Made by a program: the position numbers and the translations under genes. Below, piece by piece: positions 45,057 to 54,380 of a stretch of 64,000 nt of DNA. The first letter of the stretch is position 1; each line of letters starts with the position of its first letter. This DNA is from Verrucomicrobia bacterium S94. GTDB taxonomy: Bacteria > Verrucomicrobiota > Kiritimatiellia > Kiritimatiellales > Pontiellaceae. The stretch lies in the NCBI GenBank assembly GCA_004299845.1, contig CP036201.1, forward strand, positions 1,550,001-1,614,000, written 5' to 3'. The notes under the pieces are model-generated. The model searched no databases, was not told the DNA's origin, and saw only the letters and a list, made by a program, of their open reading frames with translations.

Positions 45057-46388
45057 ATGGATCTTTTCAATAATCCATCTGAAAAACCGAAACCGAAAGC
45101 CGGGGCGGGCACCGCACCGCTGGCCGCACGCATGCGTCCGCAGAAACTTGAGGATATTGTCGGACAGGAACATATCCTGGCCGATGACAAACTGCTTCGC
45201 CGAGCAATTGAGGCCGACCGGATCAGCTCTATTATTCTTTACGGCCCGCCCGGATGCGGAAAAACCACGCTTGCGGAAGTCATCGCCAAAACCACCAACC
45301 GCCGGTTCGAGCGGACCAGCGGCGTACTGGCCAATGTATCCATCCTCCGGAAAATTCTTGAGGCTTCCAGTCATTGGAAGAAAATGAACGGGCAGGACAC
45401 CATCCTGTTTATCGACGAAATCCACCGCTTCAATAAATCGCAGCAGGATGTACTCCTGCCCTATGTGGAAAACGGCGACATCATTATGATCGGCGCCACT
45501 ACGCATAATCCGTTCTTTTTCATCAACACTCCGCTCAACTCACGATCGCAGATCTTTCAACTCCGGCCGCTTTCCGTAGAATCGATCTTAAAGGTTTTAA
45601 CGCGTGCGCTTGAGGCCCCTCAGGGACTTAACGGTCTGGTTACGGCCAACGATGAAGCCCTGCAGCATCTGGCCTCCGTCTGCGAAGGCGATGCCCGCCG
45701 ATCGCTGAACGCACTGGAAATTGCCGCGCTGACCACCCCGCCGGGAGATGACGGAATCGTTCATCTGACCAAACATGAGATCGAGGAATCCGTTCAGAAA
45801 AAGGCGGTCAACTACGATCACGACGAAGATGAGCACTACGATACGATTTCGGCTTTCATAAAAAGTGTGCGCGGTTCCGATCCCAATGCGGCGGTCTACT
45901 GGCTGGCCAAAATGCTCTACGCCGGCGAAGATCCGCGGTTTATTGCCCGGCGCCTGATTATTCTGGCCTCCGAGGATATCGGCAATGCCGACCCGCGCGG
46001 CATCACACTGGCTGTATCCTGTATGCAGGCCGTGGAGTTTATCGGCATGCCCGAAGCGCGCATCACCCTCGCCCAATGCACGACCTATCTGGCCTGTGCG
46101 CCCAAAAGCAATGCCGCCTATACCGCCGTGAATGCCGCCCTGCACGACGTCGAAAACGGTCGTACCCTCCCCGTCCCGAAGCACCTGCAGAGCGGGCCAA
46201 AACCGGATAAGGGCGACGTAAAATATCAATATGCTCACAACGGCGAAAACCACTTCGTCGATCAGGAATATGTGCCTACCGATAAAATTTACTATGAACC
46301 GACCCGGCAGGGCTACGAAGACACTATCCGTAAGCGCATCGAATACTGGAACACTCTGAGGCGTAAAAACCATGACCACCAAGCATGA
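45057..46388 (+). CDS. rarA: Replication-associated recombination protein A (RarA/MgsA)
   Basis: 443 residues, AAA+ ATPase. N-terminal DLFN...PLAARMRPQKLEDIVGQEHIL, Walker A YGPPGCGKTTLAEVIA, Walker B FIDEIHRFNKSQQD, sensor IGATTHNPFFFINTPLNSR, and the C-terminal tetramer domain KSVRGSDPNAAVYWLAKML. Acts at stalled forks. Overlaps the next gene by 17 bases. Its coding sequence contains one TTCCAGTCATTGGAA palindrome (45364-45380). Confidence 0.96.
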   Translation: MDLFNNPSEKPKPKAGAGTAPLAARMRPQKLEDIVGQEHILADDKLLRRAIEADRISSIILYGPPGCGKTTLAEVIAKTTNRRFERTSGVLANVSILRKILEASSHWKKMNGQDTILFIDEIHRFNKSQQDVLLPYVENGDIIMIGATTHNPFFFINTPLNSRSQIFQLRPLSVESILKVLTRALEAPQGLNGLVTANDEALQHLASVCEGDARRSLNALEIAALTTPPGDDGIVHLTKHEIEESVQKKAVNYDHDEDEHYDTISAFIKSVRGSDPNAAVYWLAKMLYAGEDPRFIARRLIILASEDIGNADPRGITLAVSCMQAVEFIGMPEARITLAQCTTYLACAPKSNAAYTAVNAALHDVENGRTLPVPKHLQSGPKPDKGDVKYQYAHNGENHFVDQEYVPTDKIYYEPTRQGYEDTIRKRIEYWNTLRRKNHDHQA

Positions 46389-46941
46389 ACTCCGTAGACA
46401 GGTCGGAAAAAAACGTGCGGCGCTCGATGCCGAATGGCTGAAAACGGCCAGTGCGTCATTGATTCGGCAGTTCCGGTCTTTGGATATTTTTAAAACCTCA
46501 AAAACCGTAGCGCTGTATAAGGCTATTGGCGGCGAGGTAAATCTGGAGCCGCTTTTTGAGCACTGCTGGTCGCTGGGTAAACGAACGGCGATTCCTGTTT
46601 TTAATGCAAACAGCCGCGTGTATGAAATGGCGGAGATTTCAAGTTCGACACAGTTCAGAACCGGGAATTACGGTATACCGGAGCCGGTTTCTCCGGAACG
46701 GCTTCCGCTTTCCGCCATTAATCTGATAATTGTCCCCGGCGTTGCATTCGACCTCGCCGGAAACCGGCTCGGCCGAGGCGGAGGATATTATGACCGCATG
46801 CTTTCCGTTTTTTCCGGTTCGACGGTCGGCGTCTGTTTTGATTTCCAATGGCTGGAAACCGTTCCGGTTGATCCTCATGATCAGCCGGTCGATTTCGTTG
46901 TGACCGAAACAAAATGCGGGAAAGTGCCAAACGAACATTAG
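46372..46941 (+). CDS. ygfA: 5-formyltetrahydrofolate cyclo-ligase
   Basis: 189 residues. KHELRRQVGKKRAALD at the N-terminus and the ATP/metal motif VPGVAFDLAGNRLGRGGGYYDRML. Converts 5-formyl-THF to methenyl-THF. Starts inside rarA and so is translationally coupled. TTTCCAATGGCTGGAAA (46842-46858) lies within its coding sequence. Confidence 0.94.
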   Translation: MTTKHELRRQVGKKRAALDAEWLKTASASLIRQFRSLDIFKTSKTVALYKAIGGEVNLEPLFEHCWSLGKRTAIPVFNANSRVYEMAEISSSTQFRTGNYGIPEPVSPERLPLSAINLIIVPGVAFDLAGNRLGRGGGYYDRMLSVFSGSTVGVCFDFQWLETVPVDPHDQPVDFVVTETKCGKVPNEH

Positions 46942-47069
46942 ACAAAATCCGCCTGCTCAGGTTACTCTGCCTTCCCACATAAAGACAAGGGGATCGTGCT
47001 GCCCGTATGGTGCCATTGAATGCATCGGGTTTTCCATGGAGTGCGGTCTATCGTGAAACGGAGGTTACC

Positions 47070-48632
47070 GTGGAATTTGCAAGTTACACAGGTTTTGAAT
47101 TTATCCTGAGCATCGGCTTTCTGGTGCTGGGGTTCTTCTTTCATGCCTATATTACTAAAACCAATGCCATTGCCGCGAGCAAACAGGCCAAGGCGATTCT
47201 GAACGAAGCTCAGAAGGAAGCCGAAGTCGTACGCCGCGAGGCCAAGGTGCAGGCGAAAGATGCCATCCTTCGTGCACGCGAAAACTCCCAGCGGGAGTTT
47301 GCCAAGCAAAGGACCGATATTCTTGATCTGGAAAAAAGGGTCGTCAATCGGGAAAAAAATCTGACCAGCAAACTGGAGATGCTTAATAATAAGGAGCTTC
47401 AGCTGACCGGACGGATGGCGGAGATCAGCGAGCAGAAAGATGCATTACGGGCGAAGGAAAGCGAACTGAACCGGTTGATCCGCGAAGAAACCCGCCGGAT
47501 CGAGGATGTTGCCAGCCTGTCCCGTGAGGAGGCACGGAAAATTATTATGGCCCGCATGGAGGAGGAACTGCAGGCGGAAGCCGACAGCCTGATCCGGCGT
47601 TACCAGAAAGAGGCCAAAGAAGAAGCCCGGAAACGGGCCCGCGAAATTGTGGTGACCGCTATCCAGCGTTATTCTGCCGAAACGGTCAATGATGTGACCA
47701 CCAGCCAGGTCAGCCTGGAAAGCGATGATATAAAAGGACGCATCATCGGCAAGGAAGGCCGAAATATTAAATCATTTGAAGCCGAAACCGGAGTCAATGT
47801 TCTCATTGATGAAACCCCGGAAGTTGTTGTGCTCTCGTGCTATGACCCGATCCGCCGTGAAATTGCGCGTGTGGCTTTGGAACGCCTGATTGAAGACGGT
47901 CGTATTCATCCTGCCCGTATTGAGGAAACCGTGGAAAAAGTTAAAGAAGAGATCGACGACACCATCCGCCGCGCCGGCGAGGAAGCCCTGTTCGGTCTGG
48001 GTATTTCCGGCGTCGCTCCGGAACTGGTGCATATTCTCGGCAAGCTTAAATTCCGGACCAGCTATAATCAGAACGTCCTGGATCATTCCGTGGAAGCCGC
48101 ACACCTGATTGCCATGATGGCCGCCGACCTCGGACTGGATCCGAAAATCGCCAAACGTTGCGGTATTTTTCACGACATCGGCAAAGCGCTGGATCATGAA
48201 ATGGAAGGTGGCCACGCGGAAATCGGCGCGAAAATTCTGCGGAAATACGGCGAAGAACAGGTGGTTTGGGAAGCCGTCGCTTCACAGCACGAAGGCCTTG
48301 ATGTCCACAATATCTATGGGGTACTTTGCGATGCCGCCGATGCGCTGACCGCCGCCCGTCCCGGCGCCCGTATGGAAACCACGGACATCTATATTGAACG
48401 ACTGGAAAAAATCGAGCTGATTTGCAATCAGTATGCCGGTGTTAAAAGCAGTTATGCCGTTCAGGCGGGACGTGAAATACGTATTATGGTCGAGCCCGAA
48501 AAGTTCAATGACCACGGAGCCTCATTGCTCGCGAAAAATATTGCCAAGCAGATCGGTAAGGAAGTTAAAATCCCCGGAACAGTTCGCGTGACGGTAATCC
48601 GCGAAACACGATGCGTTGAATACGCAAAATAA
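47070..48632 (+). CDS. rny: Ribonuclease Y
   Basis: 520 residues from a GTG start: GGAGG stands five bases before it (47060-47064), and this gives the normal RNase Y length; the in-frame ATG at 47007 lacks a site. A membrane helix (residues 8-28) is followed by a long coiled coil (35-200), a KH domain (GRIIGKEGRNIKSFEAETG) and an HD domain (HSVEAAHLIAMMA...CGIFHDIGKALDHE). Starts mRNA decay at the membrane. Confidence 0.96.
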   Translation: MEFASYTGFEFILSIGFLVLGFFFHAYITKTNAIAASKQAKAILNEAQKEAEVVRREAKVQAKDAILRARENSQREFAKQRTDILDLEKRVVNREKNLTSKLEMLNNKELQLTGRMAEISEQKDALRAKESELNRLIREETRRIEDVASLSREEARKIIMARMEEELQAEADSLIRRYQKEAKEEARKRAREIVVTAIQRYSAETVNDVTTSQVSLESDDIKGRIIGKEGRNIKSFEAETGVNVLIDETPEVVVLSCYDPIRREIARVALERLIEDGRIHPARIEETVEKVKEEIDDTIRRAGEEALFGLGISGVAPELVHILGKLKFRTSYNQNVLDHSVEAAHLIAMMAADLGLDPKIAKRCGIFHDIGKALDHEMEGGHAEIGAKILRKYGEEQVVWEAVASQHEGLDVHNIYGVLCDAADALTAARPGARMETTDIYIERLEKIELICNQYAGVKSSYAVQAGREIRIMVEPEKFNDHGASLLAKNIAKQIGKEVKIPGTVRVTVIRETRCVEYAK

Positions 48633-48644
48633 AAATAAGATCAA

Positions 48645-48685
48645 ACGGCCCGGTCAGGGGTTTAAATCCCATACCATCGGGCCGT
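48645..48685 (+). other. Hairpin between rny and upp
   Basis: ACGGCCCG / CGGGCCGT with an inner GGGG/CCC stem. There is no T-run on the plus strand, so a processing site or attenuator-like leader of upp is possible. Confidence 0.5.
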
Positions 48686-48712
48686 CGATAAATCGATGAA
48701 ACGGAGTTTATG

Positions 48713-49336
48713 ATGAGCAGAGTTGTTGAGCTGAAGCACCCCCTGGTAAAACACCATATGGCGATGCTGCGGGATAAAAATACCCCCACCTATATTTTCC
48801 GGGACCAGATCCGCCGGCTGACCCTGCTACTGGCCTACGAAGCCACCGCAACATTACCTGTTGAGGAGGTTTCTGTGGAAACGCCGTTATGCACCACAAC
48901 CTGTAAACATATACAAACCCGTATCGGGCTCGTTCCGATTCTGCGCGCCGGTCTCGGGATGTGCGAAGCGGTTCAGGAACTGATTCCTCAGGCCGAAGTC
49001 TGGCATCTGGGGTTTTACCGCGATGAATCGACGCTGAAACCGGTTGAATATTATCAGAAATTTTCGGACCATCCTCCCGAAATCGCATTTGTTCTTGATC
49101 CCATGCTGGCCACCGGCGGTTCCGCAGTCGAAGCGGTGAATATGGTAAAAAACTGGGGCGCGGAAAATGTTTCCATGCTCTGCACCATCGCCTCTCCGGA
49201 AGGTATTGAAAAAGTTCAGAAAGCTCATCCGGATGTTTCCATTTTCGCCTGTGCCATCGATGAATGTCTGAACGAAAATGCCTATATTCTTCCCGGCCTC
49301 GGTGATGCCGGCGACCGAATTTTCAACACCCTTTAA
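48713..49336 (+). CDS. upp: Uracil phosphoribosyltransferase
   Basis: 207 residues. MSRVVELKHPLVKHHMAMLRD, PILRAGLGMCEAVQELIPQAEVWHLGFYRDE and the PRPP motif AFVLDPMLATGGSAVEAV identify Upp. The second of two adjacent ATGs is used because GGAG is better spaced. Salvages uracil to UMP. Confidence 0.95.
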   Translation: MSRVVELKHPLVKHHMAMLRDKNTPTYIFRDQIRRLTLLLAYEATATLPVEEVSVETPLCTTTCKHIQTRIGLVPILRAGLGMCEAVQELIPQAEVWHLGFYRDESTLKPVEYYQKFSDHPPEIAFVLDPMLATGGSAVEAVNMVKNWGAENVSMLCTIASPEGIEKVQKAHPDVSIFACAIDECLNENAYILPGLGDAGDRIFNTL

Positions 49337-49365
49337 GCGATAACCCCAAACGAAGGAGTAAACCC

Positions 49366-49806
49366 ATGAAAAAAACAGCCAAATATCTGACTATTATGGT
49401 CCTGTTCGGAGCCATTACTACCGCATCGGTCATGGCACACTGCCAGGTTCCCTGCGGCATTTATGATGATGAAATGCGTGTTAAAATGATGTATGAACAC
49501 GTCACCACCATCACCAAAGCCATGAAGCAGATCGAAGCCGGTCAGAATGCCAACCAGACCACGCGCTGGATCATGAATAAAGAAAAGCATGCCGATGAAA
49601 TTATGGAAATTGTTTCAGACTACTTCCTTGCCCAGCGCATCAAAGAAGGCATGGACCACTACGAAGAAAACCTGAAAATACTTCACCGTATTATCGTCTA
49701 TTCAATGAAATGCAAACAAACCACCGACGTAGCCAACGCCCAGAAACTGAGTGAAGCCATTCACACACTGGAACACACCTACTTCGGCGAAAAACACCAG
49801 CACTGA
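49366..49806 (+). CDS. sodN: Nickel superoxide dismutase with a Sec signal peptide
   Basis: 146 residues. A signal peptide (residues 1-24; Lys2-Lys3, hydrophobic core, SVMA) is directly followed by HCQVPCGIYDD, matching the Ni hook H-C-x-x-P-C-G-x-Y of nickel superoxide dismutases: His25 (mature 1), Cys26 and Cys30 (mature 2, 6) and Tyr33. The 122-residue mature part fits the four-helix fold of NiSOD (about 117). Known bacterial NiSODs use a short propeptide cut by SodX; here signal peptidase would itself free the His, with export to the periplasm (inference). No sodX is seen. AAGGAG precedes the start, 29 bases after upp. Confidence 0.9.
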   Translation: MKKTAKYLTIMVLFGAITTASVMAHCQVPCGIYDDEMRVKMMYEHVTTITKAMKQIEAGQNANQTTRWIMNKEKHADEIMEIVSDYFLAQRIKEGMDHYEENLKILHRIIVYSMKCKQTTDVANAQKLSEAIHTLEHTYFGEKHQH

Positions 49807-49809
49807 GTG

Positions 49810-50238
49810 CTACCACCAGAGTGAATAGGCCGGGTCCAGAGGAAAGGCATTTTCAATATGCCGGATCTCAGGATCTCCTCCGGGCCGGCCGATCACTTCA
49901 ATAACGTCAAACCGGATGTAATCGGGTTTGGCGTTTTTCTTTTTCAGGTAATTTACTGCGGCTCGGGATAAACGCCTGCGCTTCTCTTTGTTAACAGCGG
50001 AAAACGGCCGGCCGAAATCTTCATTTTTCCGGGTTTTGACTTCGACAAAAACCAGCGCGTTCCCATCATCGGCGATGATATCAAGTTCATCGTGTTTTCC
50101 CGAACGGACCCGTTTACCGATGATTTTCCACTTTCTGGCTTTCAGAAAACGCACAGCCTGTTTTTCGCCCCACTTTCCGGCCTGCAGATGGGCGGTTTCA
50201 GTTTTATGCCGAAACAGCCTTTCAATCCACTTCCGCAT
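49810..50238 (-). CDS. YraN/UPF0102 family protein
   Basis: 142 residues. GKWGEKQAVRFLKARKWKIIGKRVRSGKHDELDIIADDGNALVFVEVKTRKNEDFG is the restriction-endonuclease-like core (E..D..ExK) of this family, usually between rnhB and other genes. Role unknown, possibly DNA processing. Overlaps the glgA stop by 17 bases and ends three bases from the convergent sodN stop. Confidence 0.9.
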   Translation of the reverse strand: MRKWIERLFRHKTETAHLQAGKWGEKQAVRFLKARKWKIIGKRVRSGKHDELDIIADDGNALVFVEVKTRKNEDFGRPFSAVNKEKRRRLSRAAVNYLKKKNAKPDYIRFDVIEVIGRPGGDPEIRHIENAFPLDPAYSLWW

Positions 50239-51676
50239 TGTAGGTGATGATTTTTTTATAGAGTGTAATATAATCGTTGGCCATGTGCGTAACGGAAAAA
50301 TCCTGCCGCATAGCGCGTTTCATCAGCGTTTTCCAGCGACTGGAATTTTTAAAGATGTTCAGAGCGCGCTCCAGACATTGGGAAAAAGCTTCAGCTGAAT
50401 ACTCCCGGAACTTGAAACCGGTTCCTCCCTTTTCCGAATAATCGATTACGGAATCCTCCAGTCCCCCGACCGCACGTACAACAGGGATGGTTCCGTAACG
50501 CATGGAATAGAGCTGATTCTGCCCGCACGGCTCAAATTCGGACGGCATTAGAAAAATGTCCGCGCCGGCTTCAATCCGATGCGCTTTGGTATTGGAAAAT
50601 TCAATCCAGGCACACACATTTTCAGGCCAGCGTTCCGCCCAGTTTCTGCAGGCGACTTCATAATGCTCATCGCCGGTGCCGAGAATCACCAGCTGCGCAC
50701 CGCTTTCCACAATCGGCTGTATGGCATCAAACAGCAGGTCGATCCCTTTCTGCGGAACCATGCGCGAGATCATACCGAGCAGCGGAATATCCGGATCCAC
50801 ATTAAACCCGCAGACTTTCTGCAGTGCAGCTTTGCACTCGGCCTTTCCCGAGAGATCGTTCACGGAATAGTTTGCCGGAATATGCGTATCGGTTTCCGGA
50901 TTCCATCGTTTATAATCGATGCCGTTCAGAATCCCGTGCAGCACATTCCGCCGGTGATAAAGCACCCCGTTGAGTCTGCAGCCGAACTCTGCGGTTTTCA
51001 CCTCCTCGGCATACGTCGGACTGACCGCATTAATCGCGCTGGCCGCAACGAGTCCACCCTTAAGCATGTTAATCTCACCGTAAAATTCCAGCGTATCCAT
51101 CGTATAGCAGCTTTCCGGCAGTTGCGTCATATAAAACTTCTCCGCCGGAGCCCAGCCCTGATGTGCCAGATTATGAATGGTCATCAGTGTTTTTTCTCGG
51201 CCGTTACGGAAGTTTCCATCGATGCCGTGATACAGCAGCAGTGGAACCAGACCCGCCTGCCAGTCATTGCAGTGAACAATGTCGGGCTTCAGCTGCCATT
51301 CATCAATCAGTTTCACCACCGCTTTCTGGAAAAACAGAAAACGCTCGAAATTATCGCCGTAACCATGATTCGGCACACCGTAAATACCCGGCCGCTCAAA
51401 AAAAGCATCACTCTGGATAAAGATGGTCGTCACACCCTTCCATATATTTTTCCAGACCGTGCCGTGGAACCAGCTGTTGCCCAGCGGAATATGGATATCA
51501 TAATTGCAGGGTCTGATGCCGAACTTTTCGCGGTCAATCGACTGATAAAGCGGAAGGAAGCGTATCACCTCCACCTCCTGCTCCATCAGAGCCATGGGTA
51601 AAGCCGCCAAAACATCTCCTAGACCCCCCGTCGATGCGAATGGTACTATCTCACTACTAACAAAAATTACCTTCAT
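50222..51676 (-). CDS. glgA: Glycogen/starch synthase with altered KxGGL motif
   Basis: 484 residues, GT5 length. MKVIFVSSEIVPFASTGGLGDVLAALP is the opening; the residue at position 15 is Ser where the ADP-glucose-binding Lys (KTGGL) is expected. The C-terminal half keeps GMISRMVPQKGIDLL, MPSEFEPCGQNQLYSMRYGTIPVV and the catalytic Glu in FEPCG. Adds glucose to alpha-glucan. Only 44 bases separate it from the divergent RNase R gene, so their promoters overlap. No branching enzyme or glgC is in the window. Confidence 0.93.
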   Translation of the reverse strand: MKVIFVSSEIVPFASTGGLGDVLAALPMALMEQEVEVIRFLPLYQSIDREKFGIRPCNYDIHIPLGNSWFHGTVWKNIWKGVTTIFIQSDAFFERPGIYGVPNHGYGDNFERFLFFQKAVVKLIDEWQLKPDIVHCNDWQAGLVPLLLYHGIDGNFRNGREKTLMTIHNLAHQGWAPAEKFYMTQLPESCYTMDTLEFYGEINMLKGGLVAASAINAVSPTYAEEVKTAEFGCRLNGVLYHRRNVLHGILNGIDYKRWNPETDTHIPANYSVNDLSGKAECKAALQKVCGFNVDPDIPLLGMISRMVPQKGIDLLFDAIQPIVESGAQLVILGTGDEHYEVACRNWAERWPENVCAWIEFSNTKAHRIEAGADIFLMPSEFEPCGQNQLYSMRYGTIPVVRAVGGLEDSVIDYSEKGGTGFKFREYSAEAFSQCLERALNIFKNSSRWKTLMKRAMRQDFSVTHMANDYITLYKKIITYNAEVD

Positions 51677-51720
51677 GCAAACCTATAAGTAAATTCCGTG
51701 ACACAATAGAGGAACCCCCA

Positions 51721-53955
51721 ATGAGCTTCGATACCCAAATTCTTCAATTTATGGCCGCTCCCGGTTACCGTCCGATGAAACAGCACGAACTGGCGCGGGC
51801 ACTCCATATTGTTTCAAAAGGACAGCGCGTGGATTTCCGGCACGACCTCTACCGTCTTGCTGACGAGGGTAAAATTGTCAAACTCCGTAAAAACCGCTGG
51901 GGACTTCCTGATGCCGGAAACCAAATGATCGGAACCCTTAAAATAATGGCCAAAGGCGGCGCAATTTTCATCCCGGATAATGAAAATGAATCCGAGATCT
52001 ATATCTCCGACCGGAACCAGGGCGTGGCCCTGCCCGACGATAAAGTGGCCATTGAGGTCTTTCACTCTGAATATGCGGCCCGTCAGCGCGAACGCCGCGG
52101 CCAGACCGACTTACGTGCCGAAGGCCGCGTGGTATCTGTAATTAAACGTCACTCCGGGACTACCGTCGGTCTGCTGAAACATACGCCCTACTATTCCTAT
52201 GTCATTCCTGATGCTCCGGGTTTCCGGCATGATGTCCGGATTGAAGATACACAGCAGATTCCGGAAAATCACAAGGTACTGGTGAAGCTCAACGAATGGA
52301 ACGATCCCTATCAGCCGCTCAGCGGTGAAATTATCGAAGATCTCGGAAATATGAATGATCCAGGCGTTGATGTGGACAGCCTGCTGCGCGAAGCCGGAAT
52401 CCGCGAGGATTTCCCTCAGGAGGTCATCGACGAAGCCAACCGTCTTTCCGGCGAAGTGACCCCCGCAAAAATGGAAGGCCGCACCGATCTGCGCGATGCC
52501 GTCACATTCACCATCGACCCCGAAACCGCAAAGGATTACGACGATGCAGTTTCTATCGAACCGCACCCGGATGGCGGCTGGATTCTCGGCGTACACATCG
52601 CCGATGTTTCTACCTACGTCACGCCCGGCTCGAAAATCGATAAAGAGGCCTATCTTCGCGGCAACTCCATCTATCTCGTCGATCGCGCCGTCATGATGCT
52701 GCCCAAAGAACTGACGACCAAGGTATGCAGCCTCAATCCTGAAAACGATCATCTTTCACACACTGTTGAAATTCATTTAAGTAACGACGGTGAAATGCTG
52801 GACTACAAAACCTATCCTTCGGTAATTCATTCGAAATGCCGGATGACCTACACGCAGGTGCAGAAGTTCATTGACGGAAAACCGGACCACGGCATACCCG
52901 AACAGATTGTCCAGCGGCTGGAAAACCTCTGGCCGCTGATACAAAACGTCCGTGCGCGACGTATTGCCCACGGCTCGGTGGAAATCAATACACCCGAAAT
53001 TGAAATTAAACTCAATGAACAGGGAAAAGTTGAAAAAATGATGCCGCGTTCGGAATCGAAACAGGCATACGGACTGGTTGAAGACTGCATGCTGCTGGCA
53101 AACCGGGCCGTAGCCGAAACCCTGATCAAAGCCGAGCACCCCGCCATCTACCGCGTACATGAAGAACCGGATGAGGAACAGTGGGCCGCCATGGGCATGG
53201 AGCTTCAGGCACTGGGAATACCCATGCTACCGCAGACGCGCGCCGACATCAATAAAGCCATTAAAATGGCCGCCGGAACACCGGTCGAATACACCGCCAA
53301 CCGGGCCATTCTGCGCAACTTCAAGCGTGCTCAATATTCAAATACACAGATCGGTCATTTCGGCCTGGCCTTTGAGGATTACACCCACTTCACCTCTCCG
53401 ATCCGTCGCTATCCGGATCTGCTGGTGCACCGGCTCCTGAAAGCCGTAGAACAGGGAAAACAGTTTCCCATCTCCGGAGAACAGATTGCGGAAATCGCTC
53501 TGCACTGTACCGAAACCGAGAAAAAGGCCGACGAGCTGGAAAAGAAAAGTACGGAGAAAAAACGGCTCGAATATTACAACCAGCTGATGAATTCATCACA
53601 AACGCAAACCTTCAAAGGGTATATCGTGGCGATTAAAGGCAAAGGCATGATTGTCGAACTGCCCGATTCGCTGCAACGCGGTATGATCACTTTTGCATCC
53701 ATCACATCCGACTGGATCGAAGCCAACAATGAGATGACCCAGGCTCAGACAAAAAGCGGGAAAACCGTCTATACCATCGGACAGCAGGTAGAGGTCGTTC
53801 TGGCCAAAGTCGATACCGCCCGCGGCTTTATCGATTTTGTACTCGCTGATCAGGTCGCCCGCCCGCCCCGTCGGGAGCGCCGGCCGAAAATTGAACCGGA
53901 TCTGCGAACCGGGAAACCCCGTCAGAAAATTAAACGCCGCCGACGGCGGCGATAA
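51721..53955 (+). CDS. rnr: Ribonuclease R
   Basis: 744 residues. Helix-turn-helix-like N-terminus, cold-shock OB domains, RNB domain with FTIDPETAKDYDDAVSIE (catalytic Asp cluster), HFTSPIRRYPDLLVHRLL, then an S1 domain (GYIVAIKGKGMIVELPDSLQRGMI) and a basic tail ending RRRRRR. A 3'-5' exonuclease for structured RNA. GAGGA precedes the start. Confidence 0.96.
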   Translation: MSFDTQILQFMAAPGYRPMKQHELARALHIVSKGQRVDFRHDLYRLADEGKIVKLRKNRWGLPDAGNQMIGTLKIMAKGGAIFIPDNENESEIYISDRNQGVALPDDKVAIEVFHSEYAARQRERRGQTDLRAEGRVVSVIKRHSGTTVGLLKHTPYYSYVIPDAPGFRHDVRIEDTQQIPENHKVLVKLNEWNDPYQPLSGEIIEDLGNMNDPGVDVDSLLREAGIREDFPQEVIDEANRLSGEVTPAKMEGRTDLRDAVTFTIDPETAKDYDDAVSIEPHPDGGWILGVHIADVSTYVTPGSKIDKEAYLRGNSIYLVDRAVMMLPKELTTKVCSLNPENDHLSHTVEIHLSNDGEMLDYKTYPSVIHSKCRMTYTQVQKFIDGKPDHGIPEQIVQRLENLWPLIQNVRARRIAHGSVEINTPEIEIKLNEQGKVEKMMPRSESKQAYGLVEDCMLLANRAVAETLIKAEHPAIYRVHEEPDEEQWAAMGMELQALGIPMLPQTRADINKAIKMAAGTPVEYTANRAILRNFKRAQYSNTQIGHFGLAFEDYTHFTSPIRRYPDLLVHRLLKAVEQGKQFPISGEQIAEIALHCTETEKKADELEKKSTEKKRLEYYNQLMNSSQTQTFKGYIVAIKGKGMIVELPDSLQRGMITFASITSDWIEANNEMTQAQTKSGKTVYTIGQQVEVVLAKVDTARGFIDFVLADQVARPPRRERRPKIEPDLRTGKPRQKIKRRRRRR

Positions 53956-54041
53956 GCCTGCTCCCGGCTCAGTGAACCGCTGCATGGTTTTGCTGCCCAT
54001 TCAGGGCACAGAAAATTCGGCGCTGATTCCTGCTCACCCTA

Positions 54042-54067
54042 ACCGACCGAAGCCGGTCCGGTGTTTT
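54042..54067 (+). terminator. Terminator after rnr
   Basis: ACCGACCG / CGGT-C-CGGT around AAGC with one bulged C, followed by GTTTTT. Confidence 0.65.
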
Positions 54068-54094
54068 TCTTGTGCAGGAAGTTCAGTGCCGGAA

Positions 54095-54313
54095 TTATGC
54101 AGCAACCTGACCGGACCTTTCAGACAACTCCGCCGAAACCTCCCGCTCAGCTTCAGGCCAGGTAACTACCCGCCCTTCAACAATCGACATTTCCAGACGG
54201 CGATACCCTACAACCTTACGGTATTCGAGAATCTGTTGATCCAGCATTTCGTGGAAATCAAGTTCACCGGAACCGCTTTCCACCTCTCCCATTGGTGCAG
54301 CATTTTTGTTCAT
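54095..54313 (-). CDS. Small acidic protein, function unknown
   Basis: 72 residues, mostly predicted helix with many Glu and Arg (DQQILEYRKVVGYRRLEMSIV, WPEAEREVSAELSERSG). GGGAG lies six bases before the ATG, which supports a real gene. No family recognised. Terminator of rnr lies just beyond its 3' end. Confidence 0.5.
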   Translation of the reverse strand: MNKNAAPMGEVESGSGELDFHEMLDQQILEYRKVVGYRRLEMSIVEGRVVTWPEAEREVSAELSERSGQVAA

Positions 54314-54380
54314 CTTTTTCTCCCATTGATGACAGGAGAATTAAAGCAGGTTTAATGCCAATAAATATTTACGGCATCTT

